Counted from the stretch's first letter, positions 37,775-47,484 are shown. The stretch is 64,000 nucleotides of DNA from Bacillus sp. KH172YL63 (GCF_011398925.1 NZ_AP022842.1:3088001-3152000); one strand, 5' to 3'. Translations and numbers: made by a program. The notes: generated by a model from the sequence alone, not told the origin.

Positions 37775-39553
37775 CTAAGTATTCTGCTTCAGCTTCTCCA
37801 CCAAATCCTTTGCGACTGCTTCAGGAATCCCAATCTCGGTGAATTGTTCAACACTGGCTTCTTTCATTTTCTTCATGGAACCAAAATGCTTCAGCAGCTG
37901 CTTTTTCCTCTTTGGTCCAATCCCGTCAATGTCATCAAGCGTAGATTGAAATGCGCTCTTCCCTCTGAGCTGACGGTGGAAGGTGATGGCGAAACGGTGG
38001 ACTTCGTCCTGGATCCGCTGCAGAAGATAGAATTCCTGGCTTCGTTTCTCAAGCGGTACAATCTGTAGGGGATTCCCGTATAGCAGCTCGGACGTCTGGT
38101 GCTTGTCGTCCTTCGCCAGTCCACCAATCGGGATATCGAGTCCCAGTTCCTGCTCCAGCACTTCTCTCGCTGCTTCGATTTGTCCTTTTCCTCCATCGAT
38201 GATGATGAGGTCGGGTAAAGGCAGCCCGTCTTTCAATACTCTGCTGTATCTTCTCCGGACAACTTCCCTCATGGAATCATAATCATCCGGACCGGTAACG
38301 GTCTTGATCTTGTACTTACGGTATTCTTTCTTCTCCGGTTTGCCGTCGATGAAGACAATCATCGCCGAAACCGGGTCTGATCCCTGGATGTTCGAGTTAT
38401 CGAACGCTTCGATCCTGAACGGGGTATAAATCCCCATATGCTCCCCGAGTCGTTCAATGGCTTTGATCGTCCGTTCTTCATCCCTTTCGATCAGGGCAAA
38501 TTTTTCACCGAGTGCCTGGCTCGCATTTTTCTCGGCAAGCTTCACCAGTTCCTTCTTCTTACCACGTTGAGGCTGTGTGATTTTCACATCCAGCAGCTTT
38601 GCCGCCAGTTCCACATCGATACTTTCCGGTAGGAATATTTCCTTCGGCTTAAAATGATTGGATTTAGAATAGAACTGCCCTAGGAACGTCAGGAATTCAC
38701 CTTCTGGTTCATCATAGACAGGGAACAAGGAAACGTCCCGTTCTATGAGCTTCCCTTGCCGGACGAAGAACACCTGCACACACATCCAGCCTTTATCAAC
38801 CGAATAGCCGAACACATCACGGTCGGTGAAATCGGTCATCGTCATTTTCTGTTTTTCCATCGTCGCTTCGATGTGGAGGATCTGGTCCCTGAATTCCTTT
38901 GCTCTTTCAAATTCCAGATTCTCCGCCGCCTCGTTCATCTTTTCCGTCAACTGTTTCTTGATGTCTTTATATCCTCCATTAAGAAACCTGGAAATCTCAT
39001 CGACCATTTCACGGTATGTATCCTTGCTCACTTCTTTGATGCACGGGGCGAGACATTGCCCCATATGGTAGTAAAGGCATGCCCTGTCAGGAAGGGTCGT
39101 GCATTTCCGCAGAGGATACAGCCGGTCAAGCAGCTTCTTCGTTTCATTCGCCGCCCCGGCGTTCGGGTACGGTCCGAAATACCTCCCCTTTCCCCGTTGT
39201 ACTTTACGGGTGGTGATGAGCCTCGGATGCCGTTCATTGGTCAATTTGATGAACGGATAGCTTTTATCATCCTTCAGCATGACGTTGTATTTCGGGTCAT
39301 ATTTTTTGATCAAATTCATCTCAAGGACGAGGGCTTCAAGGTCTGATGAGGTCATGATGTATTCAAAGTCCTCGATCTCCCCGACGAGACGCTGGGTCTT
39401 CGCGTCATGTGAACCGGTGAAGTATGATCGGACCCGGTTTTTCAGCACCTTTGCCTTGCCTACATAAATGATCGTCCCCTGTCTGTCCTTCATTAAATAA
39501 CATCCTGGCTGATCGGGGAGCAGCGCTAATTTATTCGTGATATTCTGATTCAT
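37775..39553 (-). CDS. uvrC: Excinuclease ABC subunit C
   Basis: A 592-aa nuclease making both incisions in nucleotide excision repair. The N-terminal GIY-YIG domain includes [20 protein letters not shown] and [14 protein letters not shown] Cys-rich segment ([21 protein letters not shown]) follows. The UvrB-binding UVR motif is [16 protein letters not shown], then come the RNase H-like endonuclease domain ([29 protein letters not shown]) and C-terminal helix-hairpin-helix motifs ([18 protein letters not shown]). Its ATG overlaps the stop of the upstream membrane glycosyltransferase-like gene by four bases, an unusual coupling. Confidence 0.98.
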   Translation of the reverse strand: MNQNITNKLALLPDQPGCYLMKDRQGTIIYVGKAKVLKNRVRSYFTGSHDAKTQRLVGEIEDFEYIMTSSDLEALVLEMNLIKKYDPKYNVMLKDDKSYPFIKLTNERHPRLITTRKVQRGKGRYFGPYPNAGAANETKKLLDRLYPLRKCTTLPDRACLYYHMGQCLAPCIKEVSKDTYREMVDEISRFLNGGYKDIKKQLTEKMNEAAENLEFERAKEFRDQILHIEATMEKQKMTMTDFTDRDVFGYSVDKGWMCVQVFFVRQGKLIERDVSLFPVYDEPEGEFLTFLGQFYSKSNHFKPKEIFLPESIDVELAAKLLDVKITQPQRGKKKELVKLAEKNASQALGEKFALIERDEERTIKAIERLGEHMGIYTPFRIEAFDNSNIQGSDPVSAMIVFIDGKPEKKEYRKYKIKTVTGPDDYDSMREVVRRRYSRVLKDGLPLPDLIIIDGGKGQIEAAREVLEQELGLDIPIGGLAKDDKHQTSELLYGNPLQIVPLEKRSQEFYLLQRIQDEVHRFAITFHRQLRGKSAFQSTLDDIDGIGPKRKKQLLKHFGSMKKMKEASVEQFTEIGIPEAVAKDLVEKLKQNT

Positions 39554-41034
39554 CGGTCTTCCTCCCCTCTGGTTTTGGTGTTGAGCTTGCCTTGATATTT
39601 ATACAATGTAATCTCATGATAGACGGGATCCATGAGTTCATTTGATTCAAATTGTTTTATCTTCTTGAAGGAATCAACAGGTACTCCCTGCTGACGGAAC
39701 CCTTCAAGAACTTTATCGGTTACATAAATATCCCGGTCAGGATAATATCCTGCATCCACTGAAAACACCTCATACGTTTCCACTTTTTCGTGGCGGAAAG
39801 GAACGGAGAGATACTCAAACACCCTCGACTCTTCCCACGTATACACGATCAGTGGCTCATCTTTCTTCTCAAGAAAATGGGCGAGCTGATAAACAGCCGG
39901 AATATCAGAATGATGACTATATAATAGCTTCCCTGTATGAAAAACCTGAAACATCAATAGAAGCGAAAGTATCATCAGACGGATGGGAGATTGCCTGCCG
40001 GAGTAAACCTTCACGGTAATAAGGAATATCCCCATTCCGATGAGCGGCAGTGCGTGACGGGGCTTCATCACATTCTGGGCAAAAAGCGCCCACAGAAGAT
40101 AACCCCCGAGAAGGACAAGTATCAGCCTGATCATCATATGACGATTGACACGAGCCTTCCACGCCAAGAGCAGAGCTGATACCAAAAGTACGAGAAGAGG
40201 GACGGACCTCGCCACGCCACCTGTCCACATCGTGTTTTCAAACAGCAGTTTGCTGCCCCGCTCAAAGAGTCCGAGGTCCGACGCGCCGATCGCACCGCCC
40301 CATTCCTGGAAATGCCCGTTTGTAAACGAGAACGCCAGGCGGAGAAAGCTACTGTATCCCCCTTCTGAAATCGAGATGGCAGTAACCCAAAGGAGCTGAA
40401 AGAGAATCCCGATGACAAGAAAGAGTGGGATCTCTTTCACTTTGAGCGTTCCACTTCTCCACTTTATTCCCATCACCATCAGGATTCCCACTCCGAGCGC
40501 TACATATGAAAGCCTGATCCCAAGGAGCAGGCTGAATACAAACAGCGGCACAATCAAAAATCCTTTATGTGCCCGGTCGTGGGCGTACACCAAACTCCAT
40601 ATGTACCACCACATCATCCCAATCGCAGCCCCTTCTGACATCGGTTGATTCACCATCAAAACCGTGAAGCTGCTACTATAAAGAATCGCCACAGCCATGA
40701 TGGATTGAGAAGGCTGAACGAGCCGCTTCACCAGAAGGAACATCGGGATCATCCCGCTTCCGTACAGGAGGATATTAAAAAGGGACAGTGATTTGGCCGG
40801 ATCATCCACCAGGAGATGAAGGGCTTTCCCGCCCAGAATAAAATAAGGGTACCCGGGGAAGTGTGGCCGCATTTGATACATATCAAAATGCACCACCCCA
40901 AGGGAGAAATCCACCATATCCCACGTGGCTGCAAAGGCAGGCACCCACATCCATTGAAGGATCAATACAAGCACAACCGCCGCTGCCCCCAACCCATTCG
41001 GCCAACTCACATACTTCTCTACATTCCACTTCAC
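39550..41034 (-). CDS. Polytopic membrane protein, probable GT-C-fold glycosyltransferase
   Basis: A 494-aa membrane protein with about ten transmembrane helices and a soluble C-terminal domain of about 120 residues. The first extracytoplasmic loop carries [28 protein letters not shown]. This loop, with its Asp residues, and the following PFFL-like helix pairs resemble GT39/ArnT/PMT-type glycosyltransferases that use polyprenyl-phosphate sugars. I do not recognise an exact family. GTG 41034 is chosen as start, with GAGGGTG six bases upstream. It overlaps uvrC by four bases. Nearby envelope sugar genes (43.3-47.4 kb) make a shared pathway plausible. Confidence 0.7.
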   Translation of the reverse strand: MKWNVEKYVSWPNGLGAAAVVLVLILQWMWVPAFAATWDMVDFSLGVVHFDMYQMRPHFPGYPYFILGGKALHLLVDDPAKSLSLFNILLYGSGMIPMFLLVKRLVQPSQSIMAVAILYSSSFTVLMVNQPMSEGAAIGMMWWYIWSLVYAHDRAHKGFLIVPLFVFSLLLGIRLSYVALGVGILMVMGIKWRSGTLKVKEIPLFLVIGILFQLLWVTAISISEGGYSSFLRLAFSFTNGHFQEWGGAIGASDLGLFERGSKLLFENTMWTGGVARSVPLLVLLVSALLLAWKARVNRHMMIRLILVLLGGYLLWALFAQNVMKPRHALPLIGMGIFLITVKVYSGRQSPIRLMILSLLLMFQVFHTGKLLYSHHSDIPAVYQLAHFLEKKDEPLIVYTWEESRVFEYLSVPFRHEKVETYEVFSVDAGYYPDRDIYVTDKVLEGFRQQGVPVDSFKKIKQFESNELMDPVYHEITLYKYQGKLNTKTRGEEDR

Positions 41035-41440
41035 GCACTTCACCCTCGAACTATGATAACGATTAAAATATTATTGGTTTTTGTTCTGCTTTTTGATTAG
41101 AACTATACTCTGAAAATGTTGGGGGAATTCCTTATACCACAACTGGAAAAATAGTCCCCTGATTATCTATAAAGGATTTACTTAAAATGATCATACATGT
41201 TTAACACTTCACTTTGAAGTTGATTGGAGCGGAAGATGCTCGACTCCTGCGGGAACTGATGGACAGGTGAGACCCCGCAGGACGAAGTCCGAGGAGGCTC
41301 ACCGCCATCCCCGCGGAAAGCGAGCATCTGGAGCGGAAATCAACCCAGCACTTTCTAAGTCATAATCGAGAGTTACTAAAACATTTTAAATAAATAGTTT
41401 ACCTAAAAAAAGAACCAAACACCATTCCTCTAAAAAGTGT
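41035..41440. other. Intergenic region holding a Bacillaceae-type repeat element
   Basis: No gene is supported between the GT-C-like gene and the FTR1 terminator. The main content is the palindromic element at 41218-41344; the flanks are AT-rich with no other signal that I can support. Confidence 0.6.
41218..41344. repeat. Interspersed palindromic element (GGAGCGGAA type)
   Basis: Outer arms GTTGATT (41218-41224) and AATCAAC (41338-41344) enclose a direct repeat TGGAGCGGAA next to each arm. Nested stems are GATGCTCG/CGAGCATC, CCTGCGGG/CCCCGCAGG and GGTGAG/CTCACC. From memory, closely similar sequences occur between genes in many Bacillaceae genomes. It is non-coding; whether it is a mobile repeat or an RNA is unresolved. 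Confidence 0.8.
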
Positions 41441-41460
41441 ACACCTTTCGAAAAGGGTGT
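41441..41460 (-). terminator. Terminator of the FTR1 operon
   Basis: ACACCCTTTT pairs with the AAAGGTGT arm, followed by ACACTTTTTAG on the minus strand. Confidence 0.65.
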
Positions 41461-41500
41461 TCAATCTTTAAGAACAACGGGGTTTGGAACTTCACTACCC

Positions 41501-42421
41501 TTATTTGGTTTGTGGACTTAATTCAGATACAGTCGATTTCACCGGCTGCTTCGCTTCAACCGTTTTCGGCTTTGATGAAGTCAGGAAGTAGATCGCTACA
41601 AAGTAGCCGATGTACGAAATCACTTCCTCAATCGAAGGCATCGATGAGTAGCCGAACAATGCTTTCAGAAAGATACCGACATCACCTGATAACAGCGGTG
41701 CACTTCCTGTATCCCTTAAGAAATGAGCATAGTCGATAGGATGCTCAGGCAGGATCCATGTCAGATCATACAGATGAGGGATCACGCTGCCGATCATGCC
41801 GATATCCTGCATCATTGAAATCGCCTGAACGAGTAATCCTGCAGAGATCAAGATGATAAAGGCACCTGTCACTTTAAAGAAGCTCTTGAGGGAAATACGC
41901 ATCGTTCCCTTGAAGAACAGATAAGCGACCAATGCACCGATCGCAACTCCAGTGATCGCGCCCCATCCCTGCATGGCAGCCCCGATATCCCCACCGGTGA
42001 TGGCTGCGAAGAAGAAGACGGTCTCTACACCTTCACGAAGGACGACAAGGAATGAATGGATGACCATCCCGACGATATTGCCGGTTGTGATGAACGTCTT
42101 CATCTTGCCCTCCATATTGCCTTTAAGGTCCCGGCTGTGTTTTGCCATCCAGAAAACCATTTGCGTAAGGAGGATGGAAGAAATCAGCATGATGCTTATT
42201 TTCAAGTATATTTCACTGCCCATGGCAGCAAATCCGGTAAATACGAGTTGAAACAACATGGCCACTCCGACACTTGCGAGTACTGCCAATCCGGCTCCGA
42301 GCCAAACATACTTCGTATAGTGACCAAAATCCATTTTCTTCAGATAGGTCGTGATGATCCCAATGATCAGTAATGCTTCCAGCACTTCACGAAAGGTAAT
42401 CAGCAAAGCTTGAATTTCCAA
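41501..42421 (-). CDS. FTR1/EfeU-family high-affinity iron permease
   Basis: A 306-aa membrane protein with about seven helices. Two REXXE iron-binding motifs are visible: REVLE at residues about 11-15 and REGVE in FLVVLREGVETVFFFAA at about 125. These define the FTR1/EfeU oxidase-dependent iron permease family. It is the distal gene of a two-gene operon with a secreted, membrane-anchored protein. A perfect Fur box governs the promoter. No EfeB-type peroxidase or EfeO is adjacent; a second Fur-controlled lipoprotein lies 5 kb away. Confidence 0.93.
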   Translation of the reverse strand: MEIQALLITFREVLEALLIIGIITTYLKKMDFGHYTKYVWLGAGLAVLASVGVAMLFQLVFTGFAAMGSEIYLKISIMLISSILLTQMVFWMAKHSRDLKGNMEGKMKTFITTGNIVGMVIHSFLVVLREGVETVFFFAAITGGDIGAAMQGWGAITGVAIGALVAYLFFKGTMRISLKSFFKVTGAFIILISAGLLVQAISMMQDIGMIGSVIPHLYDLTWILPEHPIDYAHFLRDTGSAPLLSGDVGIFLKALFGYSSMPSIEEVISYIGYFVAIYFLTSSKPKTVEAKQPVKSTVSELSPQTK

Positions 42422-42463
42422 AGTAATTCCTCCTTACCAGGTCAATCCCCGACTGTTATGTTC

Positions 42464-43213
42464 TCATTTCCGTTTTCTGACCGCGTAGACGATCGCAGCT
42501 GCAAGCCCCGCCACAATGATGATGATCGGCAGCCAGTTTTTCAGATTTGAAATATCCGTCCACTCTTGTTTCCCTGAAGATTCCTCGGTGGCGCTTTCTG
42601 CGAAATGCCCCACTTCAAGGCTTTTGATATTGAATTCTTCTTGCAGGGAATCCAGTATGAATGTTTTATTTTCTTTAAACGCCTCTTGATCGGATTTCTT
42701 CGTTCCGACGCCGAACAAACCAGGATTCCCTAACGATTCCAGCGCTTGATCGAACGCTTCCCGGATCTTCCCATCCAATTCAGGATTTTCCCCTTCTACT
42801 TTCGGGGAGAGCGTTTTATATGTAGCAAATCCTTTTGCAAGTAATCGCTTACTAGTATCATATTCAGAAAAGTTTTGATCAATCCCCTCAAGTCTTCTTG
42901 CGATATTGAGGACGAGCAGTTCATCAAAATGTTGGATGACCTTTTCTTTTTCTTTGTTGTCAAGTTCATCGAGAATGACCTGGGAAGGTTTTTCTCCCAT
43001 ATGCTGGTCCACTTCTTCTTGAACGGTTTCGTAAATTTTCTTGGACTCTTTGTAATTCGGAGGGTCTTCATCGAGCTTGATCATGATTTCTTTATAAGCT
43101 TCTGCTATTTTCTCTTCACTCGGATCTCCATATGAATAGGCGGATGCCGTTGAAGAAAAAACGATGTTATATAGTAAAAACAGTAGTGTAAACGTGGTGA
43201 ACGTCTTTTTCAT
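42464..43213 (-). CDS. Exported, C-terminally anchored protein of the FTR1 iron operon
   Basis: A 249-aa protein with an N-terminal signal peptide (KKTFTTFTLLFLLYNIVFSSTASA), a Glu/Lys-rich helical extracellular domain of about 190 residues, and a C-terminal transmembrane segment NWLPIIIIVAGLAAAIVYA followed by VRKRK. No LPXTG motif precedes the anchor. It is the first gene of the Fur-controlled operon, 42 bp before the FTR1 permease. Some FTR1 permeases carry an N-terminal extracytoplasmic region; this protein may be the same part encoded separately. I do not recognise a named family. An iron-capture role is an inference from context. Confidence 0.75.
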   Translation of the reverse strand: MKKTFTTFTLLFLLYNIVFSSTASAYSYGDPSEEKIAEAYKEIMIKLDEDPPNYKESKKIYETVQEEVDQHMGEKPSQVILDELDNKEKEKVIQHFDELLVLNIARRLEGIDQNFSEYDTSKRLLAKGFATYKTLSPKVEGENPELDGKIREAFDQALESLGNPGLFGVGTKKSDQEAFKENKTFILDSLQEEFNIKSLEVGHFAESATEESSGKQEWTDISNLKNWLPIIIIVAGLAAAIVYAVRKRK

Positions 43214-43236
43214 ATATGTAACCCCTCCTGGTAATA

Positions 43237-43265
43237 ATGATAATGATTATCATTCGTATTGTCAA
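43237..43265 (-). promoter_or_regulatory. Fur-controlled promoter of the FTR1 operon
   Basis: TTGACA (43260-43265), 17-bp spacer, TATCAT (43237-43242) on the minus strand. A Fur box TGATAATGATTATCA at 43238-43252 matches the 7-1-7 consensus TGATAATNATTATCA at all positions and covers the -10 region and spacer. Confidence 0.93.
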
Positions 43266-43270
43266 TAAAA

Positions 43271-43305
43271 AATAAGCACTTCATCATGCGATGAGAGTAC
43301 TTATT
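43271..43305 (-). terminator. Terminator of the epimerase-GT2 cluster
   Basis: AATAAGTACTCTCATCG pairs with CGATGA-type and AGTGCTTATT arms, followed by TTTTTTATT on the minus strand, downstream of the GT2 gene. Confidence 0.8.
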
Positions 43306-43325
43306 TTCTCCGGAGAAAGCCCCGT

Positions 43326-44093
43326 TTATTTAGCAAAAGTATTACTTCCTTCGTTGATCGGGATGAGATGGGCCTTTTCTTCCACATATACTTTCTCAAC
43401 AGGCTTTCTCATTTCCTTGTAGATCGCCGGCAGCACCGAGGACATATACGATTGGAACTTGATAAAGGACCTTCCTGTCGTTCTCACGTAGTAAAGAATC
43501 GGAATTTCCTTCACCCTGAATCCTTTTCGGACGAGGTTGAGGGTGAGCACCTGGGCATAATTATAATCATGGATGATTTCTGCATGCTCCATTGTCTGCC
43601 TTGAGAACGCCCTCATTCCTGACTGACCGTCATAAATCCATTTCATGAGCAGGATGGATTGAAGCGCCGTGAAGCAATAGTTTCCCAGTCTGCGGTGAAG
43701 CTTCATGCCGTTGATTGTTCCGAGGAATCTAGATCCCATCGTATAATCCGCTTCCCCGTTAAAGATCGGGAGCAGGAGATCCGGGATTTGTTCAGGTGGG
43801 TATTCACCGTCTGCATCAATCATCACACCGATGTGTGCGCCCAATTCAACCGACGCTTTCAATCCCTCTCTTACCGCAGCCCCGAGGCCCTGGTTTCTTT
43901 CAAATGTGATGATATGGTCGGCACCGGCATGTCTGGCGACTTCAACCGTCCTGTCCGTTGAGCCGTCATTGATGACGAGCACTTCTACCTCTACCCATGG
44001 ATGAATCGATCGGGGCACACGCTTGATCACGTCCCCGATTGATTCTTCTTCATTGTGGGCAGGCATAAATACGATGACTTTCTGCTTATTCAT
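43326..44093 (-). CDS. Family 2 glycosyltransferase (DPM1/polyprenyl-phosphate sugar type)
   Basis: A 255-aa GT-A enzyme. The N-terminal VIVFMPAHNEEESIGDVIKR and VLVINDGSTDRTVEVAR bind the nucleotide sugar. The metal-binding DxD is MIDADGEYPPEQ, and GSRFLG and SGMRAFSRQ follow in the DPM-like pattern. There are no C-terminal transmembrane helices. It overlaps the phosphodiesterase gene by eight bases. It is the last of four tightly packed genes (epimerase, LPG-synthase-TM protein, phosphodiesterase, GT2). It probably makes a polyprenyl-phosphate sugar or extends an envelope glycan; the product is unknown. Confidence 0.9.
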   Translation of the reverse strand: MNKQKVIVFMPAHNEEESIGDVIKRVPRSIHPWVEVEVLVINDGSTDRTVEVARHAGADHIITFERNQGLGAAVREGLKASVELGAHIGVMIDADGEYPPEQIPDLLLPIFNGEADYTMGSRFLGTINGMKLHRRLGNYCFTALQSILLMKWIYDGQSGMRAFSRQTMEHAEIIHDYNYAQVLTLNLVRKGFRVKEIPILYYVRTTGRSFIKFQSYMSSVLPAIYKEMRKPVEKVYVEEKAHLIPINEGSNTFAK

Positions 44094-45549
44094 GCTGCTT
44101 CCAACCCTCTTTCATTGCCTCTTTTAATACAGGGCCCCTGCTGTGGCTCGGATATGGTGCACCGAGCAGGTACGCAATCGTTGGTGCCATGGAGACAAGG
44201 CTTCTTTTCTCCTGGACTTTCTCCCCTTGCTTCACACCAGGACCGACCATGAAGAAAGGGACATACCGCTCTCCTTCATCGAGGTGGCCGTGTCCGCCGA
44301 TCCCGTCTGCCTGGCCATGATCGGCACAGATCATCAAGGTCGTGTTCTCCATCTTCCCAGAAGCTTCGAGCCACTCGACGTATTCCTGTATCAACGCATC
44401 TGCTTCTTGAATCTTTTCGATATATTCATCATACAGCACACCTCTGCTGTGGCCGATTTGATCGGTTCCGATCAATTGGACGATGAACAGATCCGGATCT
44501 TGTTCTTCCATGATCACTTTCGCTTTGTTGATGATGTTCCGGTCTGCCTTGTCTTTATGCATGACAGCCGTTACCGTCTCCACGTCTTTGCCAAATGAAT
44601 CGACTAAGTGAGCGATACCGAGCATCTTCCCTTTCTTCCCTACTTTCCGGAGTGAATCAAAGATGCTCTCCACCTTGATCCCGAGCTTCCATACCATATT
44701 CGATTTCATGCCGTGCTCCCGTGGATAGGTGCCTGTGAACATGGAAGAGAAACACACAACGGTCCTTGCAGGGTACACCGTCTCCATATTCAAATATTCT
44801 GTCCCTCTTTCCATCAGAGAGTCAAGATAAGGTGTGTCCGCTTCATAAAACCGTTCTTTCCTCATTCCATCTATCACAATGACCACGACTTTATCGTTCA
44901 GCGCTTCCTCATTTAGAGGTTCATCATCCGTGAATGAATCATATTGTTTCGGTTTCCAGTCAAAGAGATAATAATGAAGGACGAAAGCAAGGATCAGGAT
45001 TCCCCCATATAAGAAGAAGTAAGTCATAGGAACTGCCTCGCCATTTGACAGGTGGGTCATGATCCCGTTCCACACAGCCAGCAACAATAAGAATTTCGGC
45101 AGCTGCTCCTGGGCATTCCCGCTTGTCGAGTCACTGTTCTTCAAGACGAGCTTCCAAAATCTTGTGAAGTTCAGCCAATCCGTTCCGATCCGGAGGTGAT
45201 AATAAAACGTTCCCCAGAAAAACACGGTAAAAAAGAAATACAATCCGATCCCAAGTCCCCAAAGACTCAGGTCTGGTGTGTCAAATAAAATCAGGAACCC
45301 TATGACAGGTATCCATAAATAGTTGCGTAAAAACAACGGGAAATCATAAAAGAAATATACAATGAACAACGGAAGGGTAAACAGTAAACTGATCAGGAAA
45401 GGAAGGACCTCTCCGTTTAGCAGTTCCTGAAAATGAAAGATCATCATCGTCCCCACCACAAAAATCGGGGTGAATGGCTTTCCTTCATTGAGCAGGTTCC
45501 ACCCTCGCGCCGCTACTTTTTCAAATTTTGATGCACTCTTCAAACCCAT
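44086..45549 (-). CDS. Membrane-bound alkaline-phosphatase-superfamily phosphodiesterase
   Basis: A 487-aa protein with an N-terminal membrane part (about five helices over 190 residues) and a type-I phosphodiesterase/nucleotide-pyrophosphatase-like catalytic domain. Visible motifs are VVIVIDGMRKERF (metal Asp), YPARTVVCFSSMFTGTYP (nucleophile Thr), QLIGTDQIGHSRG and ICADHGQADGIGGHGHLDEG (metal Asp/His). The superfamily includes lipoteichoic-acid and phosphoethanolamine transferases. It sits directly after the LPG-synthase-TM gene with no gap and overlaps GT2. An envelope lipid or glycan phospho-substrate is likely but not identified. Confidence 0.85.
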   Translation of the reverse strand: MGLKSASKFEKVAARGWNLLNEGKPFTPIFVVGTMMIFHFQELLNGEVLPFLISLLFTLPLFIVYFFYDFPLFLRNYLWIPVIGFLILFDTPDLSLWGLGIGLYFFFTVFFWGTFYYHLRIGTDWLNFTRFWKLVLKNSDSTSGNAQEQLPKFLLLLAVWNGIMTHLSNGEAVPMTYFFLYGGILILAFVLHYYLFDWKPKQYDSFTDDEPLNEEALNDKVVVIVIDGMRKERFYEADTPYLDSLMERGTEYLNMETVYPARTVVCFSSMFTGTYPREHGMKSNMVWKLGIKVESIFDSLRKVGKKGKMLGIAHLVDSFGKDVETVTAVMHKDKADRNIINKAKVIMEEQDPDLFIVQLIGTDQIGHSRGVLYDEYIEKIQEADALIQEYVEWLEASGKMENTTLMICADHGQADGIGGHGHLDEGERYVPFFMVGPGVKQGEKVQEKRSLVSMAPTIAYLLGAPYPSHSRGPVLKEAMKEGWKQHE

Positions 45550-46479
45550 TCATCCTTTCATCCTGATCCACCGCTTCATTTGTGCGATCGAAACAGGTGC
45601 TAATGCAATAACGATTCCTCCAGCGATATACGAAAAGAGGAATTTCAATCCATGACTAAACAATGCCATCGAAAGACCGTCCTTTAACGGGATGCCGATC
45701 GAAAGCAGAGCGTAGCTCATGATCGACTCATACGTCCCGATTCCCCCCGGGGCAAATTGGAACATCTGTCCGGCGATCGTGACACTGTTCACCCATATGG
45801 CCGCCCACGCAGACAGCGGGTGGTACATGACCGACCCGACGCCGAAAAGGACAGCCCCTTCAAGTATCCAGCTTCCGAGAACGAGACCGGTGATCCCAAT
45901 GCCCCGCACACCTGACAGCGCGTCTTTCAACATGCTCAGCTGCCGGGCAAGTAACCGGGGGAATACTTTCCACAGAAGAAATCCCCCTCCGGTCACGAGA
46001 CTTCCCAGTATGATCAATGAATACAAACCCGGCACTTCAAGTGATAATGAAAAAAACGGGAGACCCAATCCAATCAGGAATAGGAGCGACAATGTGTCAA
46101 TGACCCTGAGGACAAACACTGAGTGGAACGACTTCTCCACAGTAACGTTCTCCCGGTGATGCATCACCATCACACGTAATCCATCGCCTACCTTCAGGGG
46201 CAATAAATGATTGAACAGCAGGCTGTAAAACAGGCCGATGAGACAGCTGCTTAATCTCACACTGCCTTTCAGGTACATTTTCCATGCAAGTCCTTTTAAG
46301 AGAAATGAAAGGAAATAGATTCCGAGGACGACTGTAATCGTTCCGGGATTGGCGAGCACCCGCCTGCCGGTTTCCATCAGGGATTCTTTATCAAGGTAAA
46401 CCGAAACCAACAGAATGAATAAACCGAACAGAAGGATACGGACGCCATTAATGGCGAGCTTATAGTACGCTTTGCTCAT
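45550..46479 (-). CDS. LPG-synthase-TM/AglD-type membrane protein (UPF0104-like)
   Basis: A 309-aa polytopic protein with about eight helices, matching the lysylphosphatidylglycerol-synthase transmembrane (flippase-like) family without the aminoacyl-transfer domain. Landmarks are LFNHLLPLKVGDGLRVMVM in the first third and the C-terminal QFAPGGIGTYESIMSYAL, typical of this family. Its N-terminal codons overlap the end of the epimerase gene by 20 bases. Related proteins accompany glycosyltransferases in lipid-linked sugar pathways, so a flippase or accessory role is inferred. Confidence 0.85.
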   Translation of the reverse strand: MSKAYYKLAINGVRILLFGLFILLVSVYLDKESLMETGRRVLANPGTITVVLGIYFLSFLLKGLAWKMYLKGSVRLSSCLIGLFYSLLFNHLLPLKVGDGLRVMVMHHRENVTVEKSFHSVFVLRVIDTLSLLFLIGLGLPFFSLSLEVPGLYSLIILGSLVTGGGFLLWKVFPRLLARQLSMLKDALSGVRGIGITGLVLGSWILEGAVLFGVGSVMYHPLSAWAAIWVNSVTIAGQMFQFAPGGIGTYESIMSYALLSIGIPLKDGLSMALFSHGLKFLFSYIAGGIVIALAPVSIAQMKRWIRMKG

Positions 46480-47413
46480 GTTCTTTCATCCACTCGACCG
46501 TCCGCTTGATCCCTTCACTGAATGAAACGGCAGGTGCATAACCGAGAACGTCTTTTGCCTTCCCGATATCCGCCCACGTCGACGTGACATCGCCGACTCT
46601 CCTGTCAGTGACCTTCAGTCTGAGCCGTGGAAAATGTACTTTCAATTCATTGATGAGATCCTCCATCGAGACAGGATGGCCGTTTCCGAGATTGAATGTC
46701 CCGGTCGCCTCACTTTCAATCGCTTTGCACGTACCGCTGACGATATCATCTATGTATGTATAATCCCTTTTATTTTCAAGGCCGAAGATGGGGATTTCCT
46801 CATTCTTCATCAGCTTCTCGATGAATGAATAAATTGCCATGTCCGGTCTTCCCCACGGTCCATATACCGTGAAGAAACGGAGAATCGTCAAGTCCAGGCC
46901 GTAGATGGACGCATACGCTTTGCAAAAAGCTTCTGCACCATATTTGGCCGCTGCATAAGGGGACACAACTTCTCCCGTTGCTTCCTCTTCCTTCGAAGGA
47001 CGCTGATCGATATTCCCATAAACAGATGACGAGGAAGCAAACAGGAATTTCTTCACTCCGCTTTCCCCGGCAAGCTTCAGCGCATTGATGGTCGCTTTGA
47101 TGTCATAATCCACATATTCATTCGGGACCTCCAGCGAATGGGATACCCCCGGGATTGCTGCAAGATGCACGACACAATCGGCTTGGAAACGCTGAAACAC
47201 GTCCTGCAACGCTTCTTCATCCACCAGCAGATCCTTCTCTACAAAGGTCACCATTCCCCTTTCTTTCACGTGGGACAGCTGCCTTTTTTTCCTCTCAGGG
47301 GAGTAATAAGGGTGAAAACTATCTATTATCAATACTTCATGTTTTTCCTCAAGGAGCTTCCTTGACAGATGGGACCCGATGAAACCTGCGCCCCCGGTAA
47401 TTATGATCTTCAA
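46460..47413 (-). CDS. NAD-dependent nucleotide-sugar epimerase (UDP-glucuronate 4-epimerase-like)
   Basis: A 317-aa extended short-chain dehydrogenase. The Rossmann motif is KIIITGGAGFIGSHL, the Ser/Tyr/Lys site is LFASSSSVYG with SPYAAAKYGAE, and FFTVYGPWGRPDMAIYSF is characteristic of UDP-glucuronate 4-epimerases. TTG 47413 is taken as start: GAGGTG lies seven bases upstream and the Rossmann strand then begins at residue 2. The longer frame adds 47 unconvincing residues. It is the first gene of the four-gene sugar cluster. Confidence 0.88.
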   Translation of the reverse strand: MKIIITGGAGFIGSHLSRKLLEEKHEVLIIDSFHPYYSPERKKRQLSHVKERGMVTFVEKDLLVDEEALQDVFQRFQADCVVHLAAIPGVSHSLEVPNEYVDYDIKATINALKLAGESGVKKFLFASSSSVYGNIDQRPSKEEEATGEVVSPYAAAKYGAEAFCKAYASIYGLDLTILRFFTVYGPWGRPDMAIYSFIEKLMKNEEIPIFGLENKRDYTYIDDIVSGTCKAIESEATGTFNLGNGHPVSMEDLINELKVHFPRLRLKVTDRRVGDVTSTWADIGKAKDVLGYAPAVSFSEGIKRTVEWMKEHEQSVL

Positions 47414-47484
47414 TTTCTTACACCTCGTACCGTTGCGATTTAACCATCCTATATTGTATCTTACTTTGACGAGAAAGTGAAAAA

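Noticed and set aside
41218..41344. Insertion sequence remnant
   Set aside because: The unit is a nested palindrome without any transposase fragment or target duplication that I can see.
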